From Polytrichum commune (Eukaryota > Streptophyta > Polytrichopsida > Polytrichales > Polytrichaceae): a stretch of DNA of 64,000 bases. The notes under the pieces are model-generated. The model ran no database searches. It saw only the letters and a program-made list of their open reading frames with translations, and was not told where the DNA came from. Of this stretch, positions 12,459-24,397 are shown piece by piece (within the stretch, counting starts at the first letter, position 1; each line of letters begins with the position of its first letter). A program made the position numbers and the translations under genes. The DNA is taken from NCBI GenBank assembly GCA_950295325.1, contig OX485806.1, forward strand, positions 3,474,001 to 3,538,000. Direction: 5' to 3'.

Positions 12459-15400
12459 CGAATTAGGGTGACTTTCAGCAAACCACCAAGATGATGGTGG
12501 TAGAGTCGACTACTCATCAAGTCGGTTCATCACCGAACTTTTGTCACAATTTCTCTTATTCCTGCAGGAGCCTCTCCTCAACCTCTCGCACAACCTATTA
12601 TCCGGTGCCATACCTTCGTCTCTGGCCAACCTCAAAGTCCCACTCGACGTAAGCTACAACAATCTCTCAGGCCCCATCCCTTTGAACTCGTACTTCAACA
12701 AGCAGGGACCATCTGCCTACTCCAACAATCCTTTTCTCTGCGGATTTCTCCTCAACATCTCCTGCACACCATCCTCTTCCTCTAATTCACCAACCATCAC
12801 CACCTCCACCAACAACAATAAGCGCAGCTTGGAGAAATCCACCATTATCGGAATTGCAGTCGGCGGAGCCATTCTATTCTCCCTCATGGCCAGCCTGCTG
12901 CTATTCTTCTGCTTGCGCAAGCTCAAGAGCCGAAGATCTTCGAAGAGCACCAATACCAATCGCCTTGATGCATTTCGAAGCCCCGTGAGATCCGAGACCG
13001 GTGGTGGTGGTGGTGGAAGTTTACGCGGTTGTTTGTGTTCGTGGAGGGAATCCGGGGGCGGCGGGTCGGTGACTTCGGACGACGATGATCAGGATGAAGG
13101 TGACCTGGTGCATTTGGATGGTGTGTTAGGATTTAGCTTGGAGGAGTTGTTGCGAGCTTCGGCGTATGTGTTGGGGAAGAGCGGAGTGGGCATTGTATAC
13201 AAGGCGGTGCTGGATGATGGCGTCGTGGTGGCGGTTAGGAGGTTAGGTGAAGGTGGAGCGAATCGGTGTAGGGAGTTCGAGACTGAGGTGCGGATCGTAG
13301 GGCAAGTGCGCCACCCTAATGTTGTCACTTTGCATTCGTATTACTGGACCGCGGATGAGAAGCTGCTCATCTATGATTTCCTCCCTAATGGCAGCTTGGA
13401 GAATGCGCTCCACGGTAAGTCAAGTCTCATATGTGACTAAACCCCAAATGGAACCCGCAATCTGGTTTGAAACAGTTTGGAATCTCGAATTGGAATCAGG
13501 TTTGGGCTTTTGTCTGTCCTCCGAGAACGCAGAATAAGTATGGTTGTGGCCGCAGATTCAGAGAATGCGCTCCACGGTAAGTATGTGTGTCTGTCTGATC
13601 ATCGGTGTCGTTGTAGAGTATGGTTGTGGGCTATGATTGATGTATGCGAACGCAGAGATTCATCTGCACAGATGAACTAGTGCATCACATTGTTTTTATT
13701 GAGAGAAATTTTAGTGGCGTGGAATTATTCCTCGGGAGAGGAGTTTGAAAGAATCACGTCCGACTGGTTTTGGATCCTAGGATCTGCAGGTTTGAGGTTC
13801 TAAAATAAAACCCACAATCTGGTTTGTTACAGTTCTCGATTTAGAATAAATTTGGGCTGTTTTGAAGCGCACTTCTGTCCTTCGAGAATGCAGAATTTGG
13901 TTGTGGCCACAGATGCAGTGAAGCTGACAAAATTCACTCAGAAAATTATGGTGCCGCTGAACGAGTTCCTCAAAAGAATGTCCGCCTGGTTTTGGCTCAC
14001 AGAATCTGCAGTTGTAGACTAAAACCCACACTTTGGTTATAGTTCTCGAATTGAAATCAAAGTTAGGTTGTTTTGGAGTTGTGAGTATTGGTGTTCGGAA
14101 ATGTATCGCAAACTAAGGACAGAAGTGGACCTGTCTCTCAATTTTCGGATTCTTCCATGTCGGATAAGTTATTAGGGACATCAACCTGGTTTGACTCTTA
14201 AGATAGAATTCATAAGAATCTTCTCATTCTGAACTCAGTTAAGATTAAGGCTACCTATTCTGCGACATTTGTAGTGCATTTCTCCAATCAAAGAGATTTA
14301 TCCCCTGATGTGCTGCCGCATCGATGCGGTTCTTGATATAGCCAAATGTTGCTTGAAATGGTTGTGGACTAGGTATCCTTACTCGTACGAAGTCATGCCA
14401 GGCAAATATGATACGCTCACGACAGAACGGAACCTTTCATTCTCTACCGGAAACTAGGATGCCAATGACAGATTAAGGGCGGAAATGGCCATTATAGCTG
14501 CCAGCATTATCCTTGGAAGAGATGGAATCTCAGGATCTTCTGGGAGTTGTGAATAATGGCAAGTTTGCACTACAGTTCCCAGAAGTTACACATTTCGATG
14601 GGCTTCCATACTTTTGAACTTCCGGAATTCGGTGGGTTGAGCTCCGAAATAGAGTAATCTTCTAATTCTACATGACTTTTGGTCACGAGGTGGTTGTTTT
14701 GCAGATAACACCTTCCATGTTCGCTAAGTTTCCGGTGCATGTTTGGAGGTAGTGTGGAGGTTTGAACCAAGAAGAACATTCTATATCGGTGCATTGAGGG
14801 TCAAACTCAATGTTTTGGCATGTCAAGCGGTGCTAAAGAGTTTGGCCCTCAATGAACCTCAAGAAACAGGTTGCTCTTTCATGCAAATTCAAACACTGCT
14901 TCCGAGAATTCATCACAAGCGAAAACAAATTATCGATATGTATGCAAAACAACCAATGCAAAATAAAATCACGGGGACCAACTCCCGACGAAAAATCCTG
15001 TTGAGTTCAAGGATAACTTTAATTTGTGCAGAGCGCTGCTCTGAATTAAACATTCTGGAACCCATAGCTGGCCATGGTGCAAGAATTAGGAACTATGTAC
15101 TGAGATCGAGGTTATGTACTATGTGTGCAGGTAGAATTGAGCCAAACTCCACGAAGGGTCCCTTGACATGGCAGGAGCGACTTCGCATAGCCAAGGGGGC
15201 AGCTCAAGGGATTGCCTACATACACGAGTGCAGCCCCCGGAAGCATGTGCACGGTGACATCAAGCCAAGCAACATCCTATTAGATGCGTTCTTGGAAGCT
15301 CGAATTGCAGATTTCGGGTTACAGCGGTTGCTCACCCTCGCAGGACCTGAGCCCTTCAAGCAGGTCGACAGCAGATTCCGAGGTGACCATACTGGGAGAG

Positions 15401-17514
15401 CTTCTTCAGTCTCGCCATCTCCTGCTTACGCTCCTGGTATGTCGAATTCTGCCCAAGTTCACATGGAGATTTGCTTATGGGTATTGTTGTGTCCGCGGAA
15501 GCACCTGCTATTTTGGAAACCTAATTCTTTCTTTCGTTTCTTTTTTTTAACGAATTGTTGCAGAATGTGGGACATGACATTCTTAAGCGGGTAATCCAGA
15601 TAACATGAGAATGATTTCATTGGGGACGACGCACCTCTTCAATTGAACCTTGGTAAATGGAAAAAGTCTTTGTGTCCAAAGATGGCCAACAAAGATACCT
15701 AACATTAAAGGACGTGTCCACTAATGAGAGCTTAATCCCACTTGACTATGCTCGATGGCATTCATCCATGTACTCAAGGACTTCTATTCTGGAAAAACCT
15801 AGATTAGAAAGAGAACGTCCTTATACACGATGCTTAAGAATGCTATGGAGGGGATCTTTATTGTGTCCGCTGAAGCCTAATTCTGTTTTCCTTACTTTTT
15901 TCACGAATAGGTGCAGTATCTGGGACATAACATTCTTAAGTAGCATATTTAGGTTCCAATGCAAATGAAAAAATTGTTAGGTAATCTGGATAACCTAAGA
16001 ATGATTCCGTTGGGAACTCAAGCACCTTTTCTATTGAATATTGGTAGACGGAAGAAGGTTGTGTGCGAAGATAGGCAACAATGTGATCTCATTTGACTAT
16101 GCTCGATGGCATTCATACATGTACCCAAGGACCTTCAGAAAAAGAGAACGTTCTTACACATGATGCTTCAGAATGCTATGGGAGGAGGTTCATTGCGTCC
16201 GCTGAAGACCCTGCAAGAAATTCTTGCAATTTGGAGTCATAACCTAATTCTTTGCAATTTGGAACCCGAATTGGTGCAGAATCTGGAAGGAGGTCCTCAA
16301 GTCCCAGAGTGGCGGAGATGGTGGCCCCATTCTTAGTTGGAGTGTACCAAGCACCGGAGGCAGCGACCGCCAAGAAACCCAACCAGAAGAGCGACGTGTA
16401 CTCATTCGGAGTCGTTTTGCTGGAGCTTCTGACTGGTCGGTCTCCTTTTGCGCAGCTTGCTGCAGGAGAACTAGATCTGGTGACATGGATGCGTATAGCC
16501 CTCCAAGAAAAGAGACCGCTCGCTGAGATTTTCGATCCCTACTTGGTGGCAGCAGGCAACAATGACGAGTGCAAGATGATAGAAACTCTTCAGGTACTAC
16601 TACGTTCCTGCTGCACTGTGAATCAATGGACACTTTTTTTTATAAATCAGTGAATGTGTGCAGTGAATGAGTGCACTCACATGAGAAGGAGATGTTGTGA
16701 CGTAGCATGTATGTGAATGAATTTGTTGAGTTTTTCACTGTTTTTGTCACAACATCATCTCTTTCTTTCTGCACGCTGGGTTTAGGGTTTCAGTGAATTA
16801 CAATGTCAATGTCGATGACGATGTAGTGCATGCAAAACAAGCAGAAAACAATGAATACACTCACAAGCGTCTATGTTAGAACATCTCTTTCTGCACACTG
16901 TAGTTCATTGACAATTATTTTATAATGAATGCACTCCTCACATGTGAACGAGGTATTTGTGACGATGAAGCATGTATGTGAATACATTTAATTGTTAGTT
17001 TCACTGTTTTTGTCACAACATCATCTTTCTTTCTGCAGGCTGGGTGTGGGGTTTCAGTGAATTACAGTGTCCATGTCAATGACAGTGTAGCCTGTGTCTG
17101 CAAAACAGTGAATTTTGATACGGCAATTTTATTGACATCTCTTTTGATAGTCCAGTGGTTGAGTGCAGTTAATGCACTCATCACATGTGAAAGAGATGTT
17201 GCAACGTAGCATATGAACTAACTCAATTGAATGTTTTACTGTTATTGTCAAACATCATCTCCTTTTTTCTCCAGGCCGGGTTCAGGGTTTCAGTGATTCA
17301 CAGTGTCAATGTCGATGACGACACAAGCATGAGACCTAAACCGTAAGCCTCAATCCCCTTTCACAGGCTATGTGACAACATGTCTTTCATGCAATCTCAC
17401 TCAAAAACTCTTCTTCTGCAGGTGGCACTGGCATGCATAGCTCAAAGTGCAGAATCACGGCCCAAGATGAAGCAAGTGGCAGAATTCTTCGAGCAAATCC
17501 AACCAAGTTCATGA
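8275..17514 (+). CDS. LRR receptor-like kinase (LRR-III / ZAR1-like), six exons
   Basis: Coding exons read as 8275-8537, 9457-9805, 12568-13414, 15131-15436, 16337-16593 and 17422-17514. All have GT/AG ends and agreeing phases, giving 704 residues. Exon 5 could instead start at 16280, also in phase, adding 19 residues. In order: signal peptide (about 1-29); LRRNT_2 domain ending near PCQWVGITC; a short run of LRRs to about 260; one membrane span (about 295-320); then a kinase. The kinase has a glycine loop [10 protein letters not shown] (about 406), VAVRRLG with Arg where the usual beta-3 Lys stands (about 425), HGDIKPSN instead of HRD (about 526), DFG (about 546) and QAPEA. The closest family I know is the Arabidopsis ZAR1 group, which shares the Arg and HG substitutions. 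The likely role is plasma-membrane signalling; the ligand is unknown. Confidence 0.88.
8575..9410 (+). repeat. Three-copy tandem repeat filling intron 1
   Basis: The marker 'gtgcagcaagcagag' recurs near 8636, 8906 and 9206, and its surroundings (CACGACTCAC before, AAAGGATT and TTCATCACCT or its variants after) recur with it. Units of about 270-300 bp fill nearly the whole intron (8538-9456). Each unit carries a 'gtgcag' resembling the true acceptor at 9456. Confidence 0.8.
11400..12520 (+). repeat. Four-copy tandem repeat in intron 2 with a CT microsatellite
   Basis: The marker 'ttcgtgcaattcgagggttcg', or a close variant, occurs near 11544, 11800, 12082 and 12347. It is followed each time by AGTCAGTCAGAAAA-like and AAGCCT words. 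Units are about 260-280 bp. In the last copy the AAGCCT is followed by a pure CT microsatellite at 12402-12454. The first part of intron 2 (9806-11400) shows nothing recognisable. Confidence 0.75.
13399..14130 (+). repeat. Intron 3 repeats, including a copied exon-3 end with splice donor
   Basis: The last bases of exon 3 plus its donor ('gagaatgcgctccacggtaa') occur twice, near 13399 and 13560. A second theme ('tctggtttg' ... 'cagttctcgaatt' ... 'tgtccttcgagaa' ... 'ggttgtggcc') recurs near 13460, 13815 and 14030. The second donor is in the intron; use of it would not extend a recognisable kinase frame. Confidence 0.65.
15470..16335 (+). repeat. Three-copy tandem repeat filling intron 4
   Basis: Related blocks carry 'gttgcagaatgtgggacat' near 15557, 'ggtgcagtatctgggacat' near 15911 and 'ggtgcagaatctgga' near 16273, about 355-360 bp apart. 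The accompanying words 'cattcttaag', 'ataac-tgagaatgattt' and 'gatggcattca' also recur. The third copy supplies an alternative in-phase acceptor (16279/16280) for exon 5. Confidence 0.7.
16640..17345 (+). repeat. Three-copy tandem repeat filling intron 5
   Basis: The theme 'actgtttttgtcacaacatc' plus a TC-rich tract and 'gggtttcagtgaatt' occurs near 16738, 17004 and (diverged) 17232. Units are about 230-270 bp. The true acceptor at 17421 follows a similar TC-rich tract. Confidence 0.75.
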
Positions 17515-18410
17515 CACACACTGGGAGTATCATGTCATGTGTTCTTTAACAATATTCAGGTTTACCGTTATGATGCTCATGCTGAATCCATGCACCATGA
17601 AAGAGAAGGCCCAACTTTCATGAGAATCAATCACTGTTTGCTTTCACGGCCACCACAGGTATCCAGAAGACAAGCATCAAGAACCAGGTTGGCTAATGTG
17701 ATGGATGGATATCACTTGAAGGTGTTGAGGCACCTCATCGTGTCTACTACTTGTGGACTCAAATTAACCCTCACCTTTAGCATCTGGGACAAGAACATCA
17801 TCTTGGTCCCCACAAGTTGCAGATCTCCAATTTTGTCCCGATCGATCAAGCATTTTGAAGGTGAAGTGGTTTGCTAATGTTTCCGTTTATGTGAGCATTG
17901 ACAGAGCAAATTAGTGAGTCCAGGATAGGTATATACTCTTTGTAGCAATAAGACTCCATAGTTGTAACATTTGTATGTAACATGGCTTTCAATGCTCCTC
18001 GGGAACAAAGAATGAGAGAGTTGGCATGAGAAGAAACCATTTGACACAAAGCACTTGCATGAGAGTCAACTTGCATGTGATGTTCAAGAATGTACAACAT
18101 TGTCTTTTTGAGGGAAAAAAACTAGTTTCAAATCCCCTAGCCTCTGGTATGGTATTTGACATCTCCTCGATCCTATTCTCTTGCAAATCTGATAAAGATC
18201 TTTTATTTCCAGTTCTCTTTCTCCTGATTCTATTTCTTCTTCTTGACAGGTGCATCCTTTGCTGGAGGCTCTTCCTGCATTAGCAAATAACTAGTCTTTA
18301 TGTATGACTTTTGGGTTGCAATTATCCTTTTGTTGTATGTGGTAGACAGTGTCTTGTCTCATGAATGAAGGCATTTCTCTTTTGGCAAAATGCAAACACG
18401 TTGTAGGCAC
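17515..18410 (+). other. 3' flank of the receptor kinase gene
   Basis: This should contain the 3' UTR. No poly(A) signal can be singled out. Short frames on both strands resemble nothing known. Confidence 0.4.
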
Positions 18411-18803
18411 TAGAGTTATCCTTCAAAGTCTCACAAAAGCTCACGTTTTGGTAGGGAGTTTTGCCCCACTTTTGATGATTTCTAATGTTTAAGGAGTGTT
18501 TCAAGTGGGGTGGAACCCCCAATTTTGGTGACTCGAAGCGGAGGTGTTTGAGTTTAGCCAAGAGACGGTTATATAAAAATGAACTCCTTGTCAAACTTTT
18601 GTGCGCATCATTTTAGATGCCTCCAAAGGTTTCCCATGAACATCCTTTTTGTATGTGCGGTCATTTGGCCAAAGTCAAACGAATCTGCTTTGATTCACCA
18701 AAATTGGGGGTTCCGACACCACTCAAACACGCCTTCAACATAGAAAGTTGTCAAAAGTGGGGCGAAACTTCCTCACGAAACATGAGTATAAGGAGAACTC
18801 TAC
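18411..18803. repeat. Foldback (long imperfect hairpin) element
   Basis: The left arm (about 18411-18600) reads 'tagagttatcctt', 'ttttgccccacttttga', 'ggaacccccaattttggtga', 'gtttagcca'. The right arm (about 18630-18803) is its imperfect reverse complement with the same words inverted, ending in 'aaggagaactcta'. Small indels are present. The structure resembles a MITE or foldback element. It lies between the stop codons of two convergent genes, so transcripts could read into it. Confidence 0.7.
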
Positions 18804-18874
18804 AGGAAGGAAGTTTTTCTGGGCAGATATGGTTCAGTGGAAATATCTTTGATAAGTAGTAACTTAAGTGACAG

Positions 18875-21751
18875 TTATTCTCTGCCAAAGTTCTGATGGA
18901 ATGCAACATGTACCTTTGTCAAGACGTAGACATAATGCCAATCAAGGTCGTCAAGGTTGAATTGGGGACCAAGTGTGTAGTCCTCCACCACATATACTGG
19001 TTCGTACATTGGTCGTGATTTTTCTTGAGTTTCCTTGACTGAATAAGGTCTTGCTGCAAATTATGTGAAGCCACTTGTGATGAACAAACTTCAAATTAAC
19101 TCGACTATTTCTCCAAATCATCATTATCGACATCTGTCTTGCAGTTTACTTCACTGTCAGAGGTGATTCAGAGCTTTATGCACGAAAATGAGCTTTGAAT
19201 TTGATTTCATTGCAAGTCACATGGAGCTTGTGCAATTAGACAGTAGCGCTTCACACTCAATCCTCTCTGATGAAGACACTTTCAATCCCCACATGGTTCA
19301 CTGACTGACTCGATGTACAACCCACTTTTACGGGCAACAAACAACCTCAAGTCGAATTCAAAAAAGAATTGGAAGACATTATCCATAAAGTCCCTCAAAG
19401 ATGGGTTTCATCCTTCTTTGAGAAAACCTTCTGTTAAGAGTGCATTAGCTCATCAAGTTCTGGAACCTGTATTGAAAGTTGGGTGAGATTTTTGGGACCT
19501 TCTCTTGCCATCCCAAAAACTTTGAGACTTCAAGATCTAAAATAGGACATGTCTATGGGACCAACTGTTTTAAATCCTAGATTGACCTATGCAAGGCTAA
19601 CTTGGTCCACCCATCCTAGTAAGACAAGCTTAGAAAGCTAGTTTAAGATTCCGACACTACTTGTCAAGTGTGGTAATTTAAGCATTAAGAAAACTTGAGT
19701 GACTATTCATTTATCCCCATGAAGCCAGCATATCTATCTATCTATCGAGGGTTCAATTTCAACTTTTCCAACAAGGCGAAAGAAATCAATGGTTCTGCTA
19801 AAGCTCATATCTCATGAGCGAGCGAGTAGTATATATAGAAAATTTCTAAATTAAAACCTTTCCTTTCGTTCCTGTTCAAAATGTAGGTTGATGTAAAAGA
19901 AGTTTGTTGGTGTATCTTACGTATTACATATACTAGAATCTCTGCCCATGGAAATTCTTTGTCCTTGAGATAAGGCAGGCGTGTGCGTGGATCACCATAT
20001 GTAATCTGAACAAGGTCATAATCATATTACTCATGTTAAATTCGCTATCTTCTACTCCATTTTAGTGGATAAGCATCAAATGGTTGAAACAAAGACATCA
20101 AAGTAACTAAATTTATGCGATTCCCAAAACACTACCATCATAGTTGGGTACATTCAAGAAAAAACACACAATTCACATCATGAATACAACAATTTTGATT
20201 TCCTAGTTTCAAAATGAGTATTTACAAACAGCTCTTCGAGCAATTTGCATCTCTTGAAACTCAATGATGCAAGATGCTTACCACCATATACTTACACTGG
20301 GGCTTCATAACCCTGATCAAATCAGCCACCAATCCCCAGTATCAATTATATCAGTGCAAGGACTCTGAAACATAGTGACAATGATTTGCTAAAAATGGTC
20401 AAATACTAGGACATCAATCAAATTTCTGTTGAAATGGTCCAAGTAAAATTAAACTTGTAAGAATTCAAAGAAATTATAAGATTTGGAGGTTCCATGACCT
20501 GCAAGTATAATGACTCTCAAGGAAACGCTTTTTTGGGGCCAGTGGAGAACTAGAATGGCTGTGAAATACAGACCTGCGAATTTCAGACAACACTAGTTTT
20601 ACATTCTCCGGTGCATTAGCTCCACACTGATTTGCAATTCCCAGACAGCCAATTAGTTGAGCAGGTCAAGAAACTGAAACTTAAAAAGAAATTGAAGAAA
20701 AAGACAGCAGCTTGCTGACTTAAGCCATAAATTGCCGTTAATGGTTCACATAAGCCCAATGATAATACTTCACACTACAAGCATGAAACCTAGGAAATTG
20801 ACCTATGTCACTAGAAGCTTGTCTTGTGTAACTGAAAAATTTGCAAATCTAGCACAGTGATAGATTTGCATTGTTCTTTCACCGGCGTGGGACAATCACA
20901 TAGGACTCATATGCTAGTAGTGTCAATTCACTTTCAGGTTTGAAATTGTAAACTGAGATTTTTTAAAAAGACTTCCAAAATAAGTGTATGAAGATTGTTT
21001 TCTTTAGTGCTCACCAAGATAGAGTCCAGCAACCCTGGAACAAGCATTCCACACCGAGAATCCAACTAAGAACCCCATCAAGAAAAATTCAATTTTATCA
21101 GTCATGTGATACAAACCTTACAACACTTGGAACAAGTGACTGCAAAAACAATCTTGGAGTGGAATTCAATCCTACCTTTATCGATCACGTTGTCGATTGT
21201 AAGGTCCTTGAACATCTTCAATTCCTTCAGATCCTGCCGCACATCTGAACCATACTTGTGCATAACATTCAATTGCAAATTGCACAAAACCTCCAAAACA
21301 AGCACGTACCACTAATAAATAAGTAACTATCTATACTAATAATTACAGATTGTCACGCATGCGGCAACAAATTTGACACGGTTTTATACATATTTCCATT
21401 CCTACCAAAGTATCAGAAGTAAAATAACACTTTTTCATCTTGCACTTGTCATGAGCAACTGTAAATAGTCCCATCAGCATTTCCTATCCTGTACTTCAAA
21501 ATCAATTTCATTTCATTTCATTGGGATGACACGATTTCATACAATGGGCGAGTTTTACGCTTACGTATCTGGTATCCCTTGCTTTTTACTCTTCTGTGGG
21601 TGGTAGTATGAAAAATTTCCGTGACATTGTTTAAATAACTTATTAGATGAGAATCAGTGAAACAACGATGTGCAAGAAATTTAGTGCTTTAACATTTGAA
21701 TGAATCATGGTTCAGTATAAATACCTCCATATTTATATTAAATACAAAATT

Positions 21752-21791
<40 letters not shown>

Positions 21792-23246
21792 ATGTGCCTA
21801 AAATATGTGAAAAATGATAGATGCAATCAAGGGACTCACAAACCATTGCTGAGAATTCCTTGTTTCCCTTGTATTTTGCATTCATCTGCTCTATGCAAGT
21901 AGCAGAAGAGTCAACATTCAGGATTTCGGTGTAGCCATCCTTCACCATCTCTTCTGACATAGCTGTTTTGAAATTCCCCCCATTATTAATAACCTTGTCA
22001 TTATCATCATTATCACAGTTCCTCACCAGAAACTGATACGGAAATTGACCTTAGGTAGGTGGGCCTGAATCGTACACTTTTCTCTCTACACTCACTTCTC
22101 AAAGGATATGAAACACATCGCAATTAGTGTGCCATAAATTATTAAATTCAAATCGTGTTTGTAGCCATTTTCCTCATCATTTTAAGAGCTCATATGAATA
22201 TCCTACTTATTATCAAAGTGAAGATACTTGTTCTTATTAAGTGGTCATATAGGTTCCTTCGATTATGTTGATTATTGAGCATGGAATGGTGTACATATTT
22301 TGAGCACGTAATCCAATATTTTTTGAGCACACCCTTTTTCTGGTCTCGGTTCTTAGACCCACACCTAACCACGCAAATATAGGTGTTGACATTTTGGGGT
22401 TGTTCAAATAACACCGGTCTACCTTGCTACTCAACATCAATTTTTACATTAGGATGTGACTTCTTAGAAGGGACGAAGAACTCACATGCAGATGTCAAAG
22501 ATGAAGTGAAACTTAGGGTTGTAGCTTGATGAAGTGAATGAGGACGCTTGCTAAAAAAATTAAAAGAGAGCTTGGCATAACTCTAAAGAGCATAATGTGT
22601 AGACGTGCCTAAATTAAACATAGCAATAATTTGGAAATCTATACTTGAATGGTATGCGGTCAAGTGTGAATCAAAAAACAGACAGCAAAAAGACACGTGT
22701 CTAAAAAAAGATTGGCCTATGTGTTGAATATTTGCTAACCATTCTAGACCCAGTAGTCAACATGATTGGAGGACCTATATGACCAAAGCATGAGAGTCTT
22801 CACTTTGATGATGAGTAAAATATTCATATGACCTCCAATAATCACAAGGCCAATGGCTACGGGCACAATTTGAATTTGCTCGGCATCTCGCGCTTCTTGT
22901 GTGTTTCATTTCTACGAGTGATGGGTGCAGAGAGAAAAGTGTCCAAATAACACACATCCTACCTCAACTATGAAGAGGTTTTTTATTTAGGGTAAAGTTT
23001 CAAGTACCCACTTGAATTGCCACAGCCTATGATCAAATTGCGAGCCTCCTTGGGTATGTGCTTGTGAAGAAGCTTCTGCAATGTACGGTACGTTTGGTAC
23101 CAATCAAAAACCTCGAGATCGTTGGTGTACCTGTTGTTCCAATACTCTTCATCATGATATCTCAAGACCCGAGCACCCTTCTTCTCGGGCTTCTCGCCTT
23201 TCTCAGCCTTCTCCTTCGGCTTTCCTCCCTTCTTCTTGGGTGCCAT
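18875..23246 (-). CDS. METTL13-like SAM-dependent methyltransferase, eight exons
   Basis: Exons on the minus strand: 23246-23012, 21962-21844, 21254-21176, 20831-20812, 20626-20574, 20312-20282, 20005-19921 and 19053-18875. All have GT/AG borders and matching phases, for 266 residues. The N-terminus is a Lys/Glu/Gly-rich tail (about 1-24). Next come an EYWNNRY...FDWYQTY motif typical of the METTL13/EFM family, motif I as IIGCGNS followed by MSEEMVKDGY, the acidic strand NVDSS, VIDK, a RRVMKP turn, ITYGDPR, and a C-terminal YVVEDYTLGP...WHYVYVLTK. METTL13 relatives methylate lysine or the N-terminus of elongation factor 1A; that substrate is inference here. Exon 4 is only 20 nt and was found because both phases and the family pattern require it. 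Introns hold repeats (19380-19720, 21754-21789, 22140-22890). Confidence 0.85.
19380..19720 (-). repeat. Dispersed repeat family 2, copy 2 (inverted)
   Basis: Reverse-complement match to 6430-6835, lying inside intron 7 of the METTL13-like gene. Both copies include the CTCAAAGAAGGATGAAA word and the GTAATTTAAGCATTAAGAAAAC-type end. Confidence 0.65.
21754..21789 (+). repeat. CA microsatellite
   Basis: An uninterrupted AC run of about 36 bases in an intron of the METTL13-like gene. It lies about 55 bp beyond the exon 2 donor on the minus strand. Confidence 0.95.
22140..22890. repeat. Two family-1 repeat copies in opposite orientation
   Basis: 22140-22440 matches the family as reverse complement (GTGGTTAGGTGT, CAAAATATG, CAATAATCAACATAATCG, ACCTATATGACC when inverted). 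22630-22890 matches in the forward sense. Both lie in intron 1 of the METTL13-like gene. Confidence 0.65.
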
Positions 23247-24397
23247 TTCCTAGGTCTTTGCAATGAAATGTAATTCGAATTTAAAGTCCGGGAAGCAAAA
23301 ACGGAGCTTATGCCTACCGGGCCAAAAACGAACTTCTAAAACTTCTAAATACAGAAAACCCGACCTTGGTTCAGACTTCCCATCTTACAAGACTTGTAAG
23401 ATGGTTATAGTTTGTGGAATCTTCGCAGCTGAGTTTCGTTGAAAACCTCAAAGAAACTGCCAAAGGTTGTGTTGGAAACATCCGTCCCATTTTGTTCAGA
23501 AGAAAAAGATTGAGAGATTACAGGTAACACACCGGGGGTTATAGTCACTACTATAACGAGTGGTCTCTTTTAAGCATCTTCCAACTTCAAATTGAGGTTT
23601 ATCGGGATTCACAATTCAAAGATCAGTTGCAGATGTGACTGCAATACAGAATTACAAGTTTCAACAGGAACGGCTGTCCAGAGTCAAACAATTGTAATTC
23701 CAGTCTCCCTCTCCATCCAATTTGTGGGAGTGTTGTGTTGTTGAAGCTGCCTGAGGAACAGACTGGAGGCTAATGGAACTGTACATAATCATTTTGGGCC
23801 ATTCAGATTCAAAAGTTGTGGTCCATCGATTTTCAATGAGTATCCACTCAGGATATTCCATATTCTCTCTAAACTCACGCCCTTTATGTCAGCGGCTTCA
23901 GGTGACAGGTCAGTTAACTTCTCAGTGACCAATATCAGGCAAGGGTCAAAGTTCAACAGAGTAAGAACCTTTCGCCATCAGTGGGGACTCTTTTAATCTC
24001 AGAAATTTGACTAATCGCATTTCAGCACTTGTAATTACTGACTAGAAATAAATAAGTTAAAAAAGCAAGAGTACACAAATATGAACGGAAAACAGTAAAA
24101 TATGATCTGATCAAAAATGTTCACAGTACATGACAGCAAAGAGCACAACTGTCATTTTTCTCCTCGCACAGGTTCAAGTCTTCAATTACGACATATCCTA
24201 TCAAAACCAAGATTCCCATGCACTTTACATGATACATGATAAGCCAAAAACTCCTCTCTCAAAGCCATGTACCAAGGTAGGACCTTGTGGAAAGGTCACT
24301 GTGGCGGAATTTCAAATCCACCCTCTTGACTAATCTATTGACCAGCTACAGTAGTAAACTATTTTTGACTCATAAACTAAGTCTTGCAAGCCCGCCT
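23247..24397. other. Intergenic gap between the two minus-strand genes
   Basis: It must hold the promoter and 5' UTR of the METTL13-like gene and the 3' UTR of the dioxygenase gene. There is no recognisable frame. An imperfect hairpin 'catcttacaagacttgtaagatgg' lies at about 23380-23404. Nothing else is assignable. Confidence 0.45.

Noticed and set aside
14743-15594. 283-codon frame covering kinase exon 4 and extending on both sides
   Set aside because: Only the part 15131-15436 has kinase sequence with AG and GT borders in phase; the rest is intron read-through.
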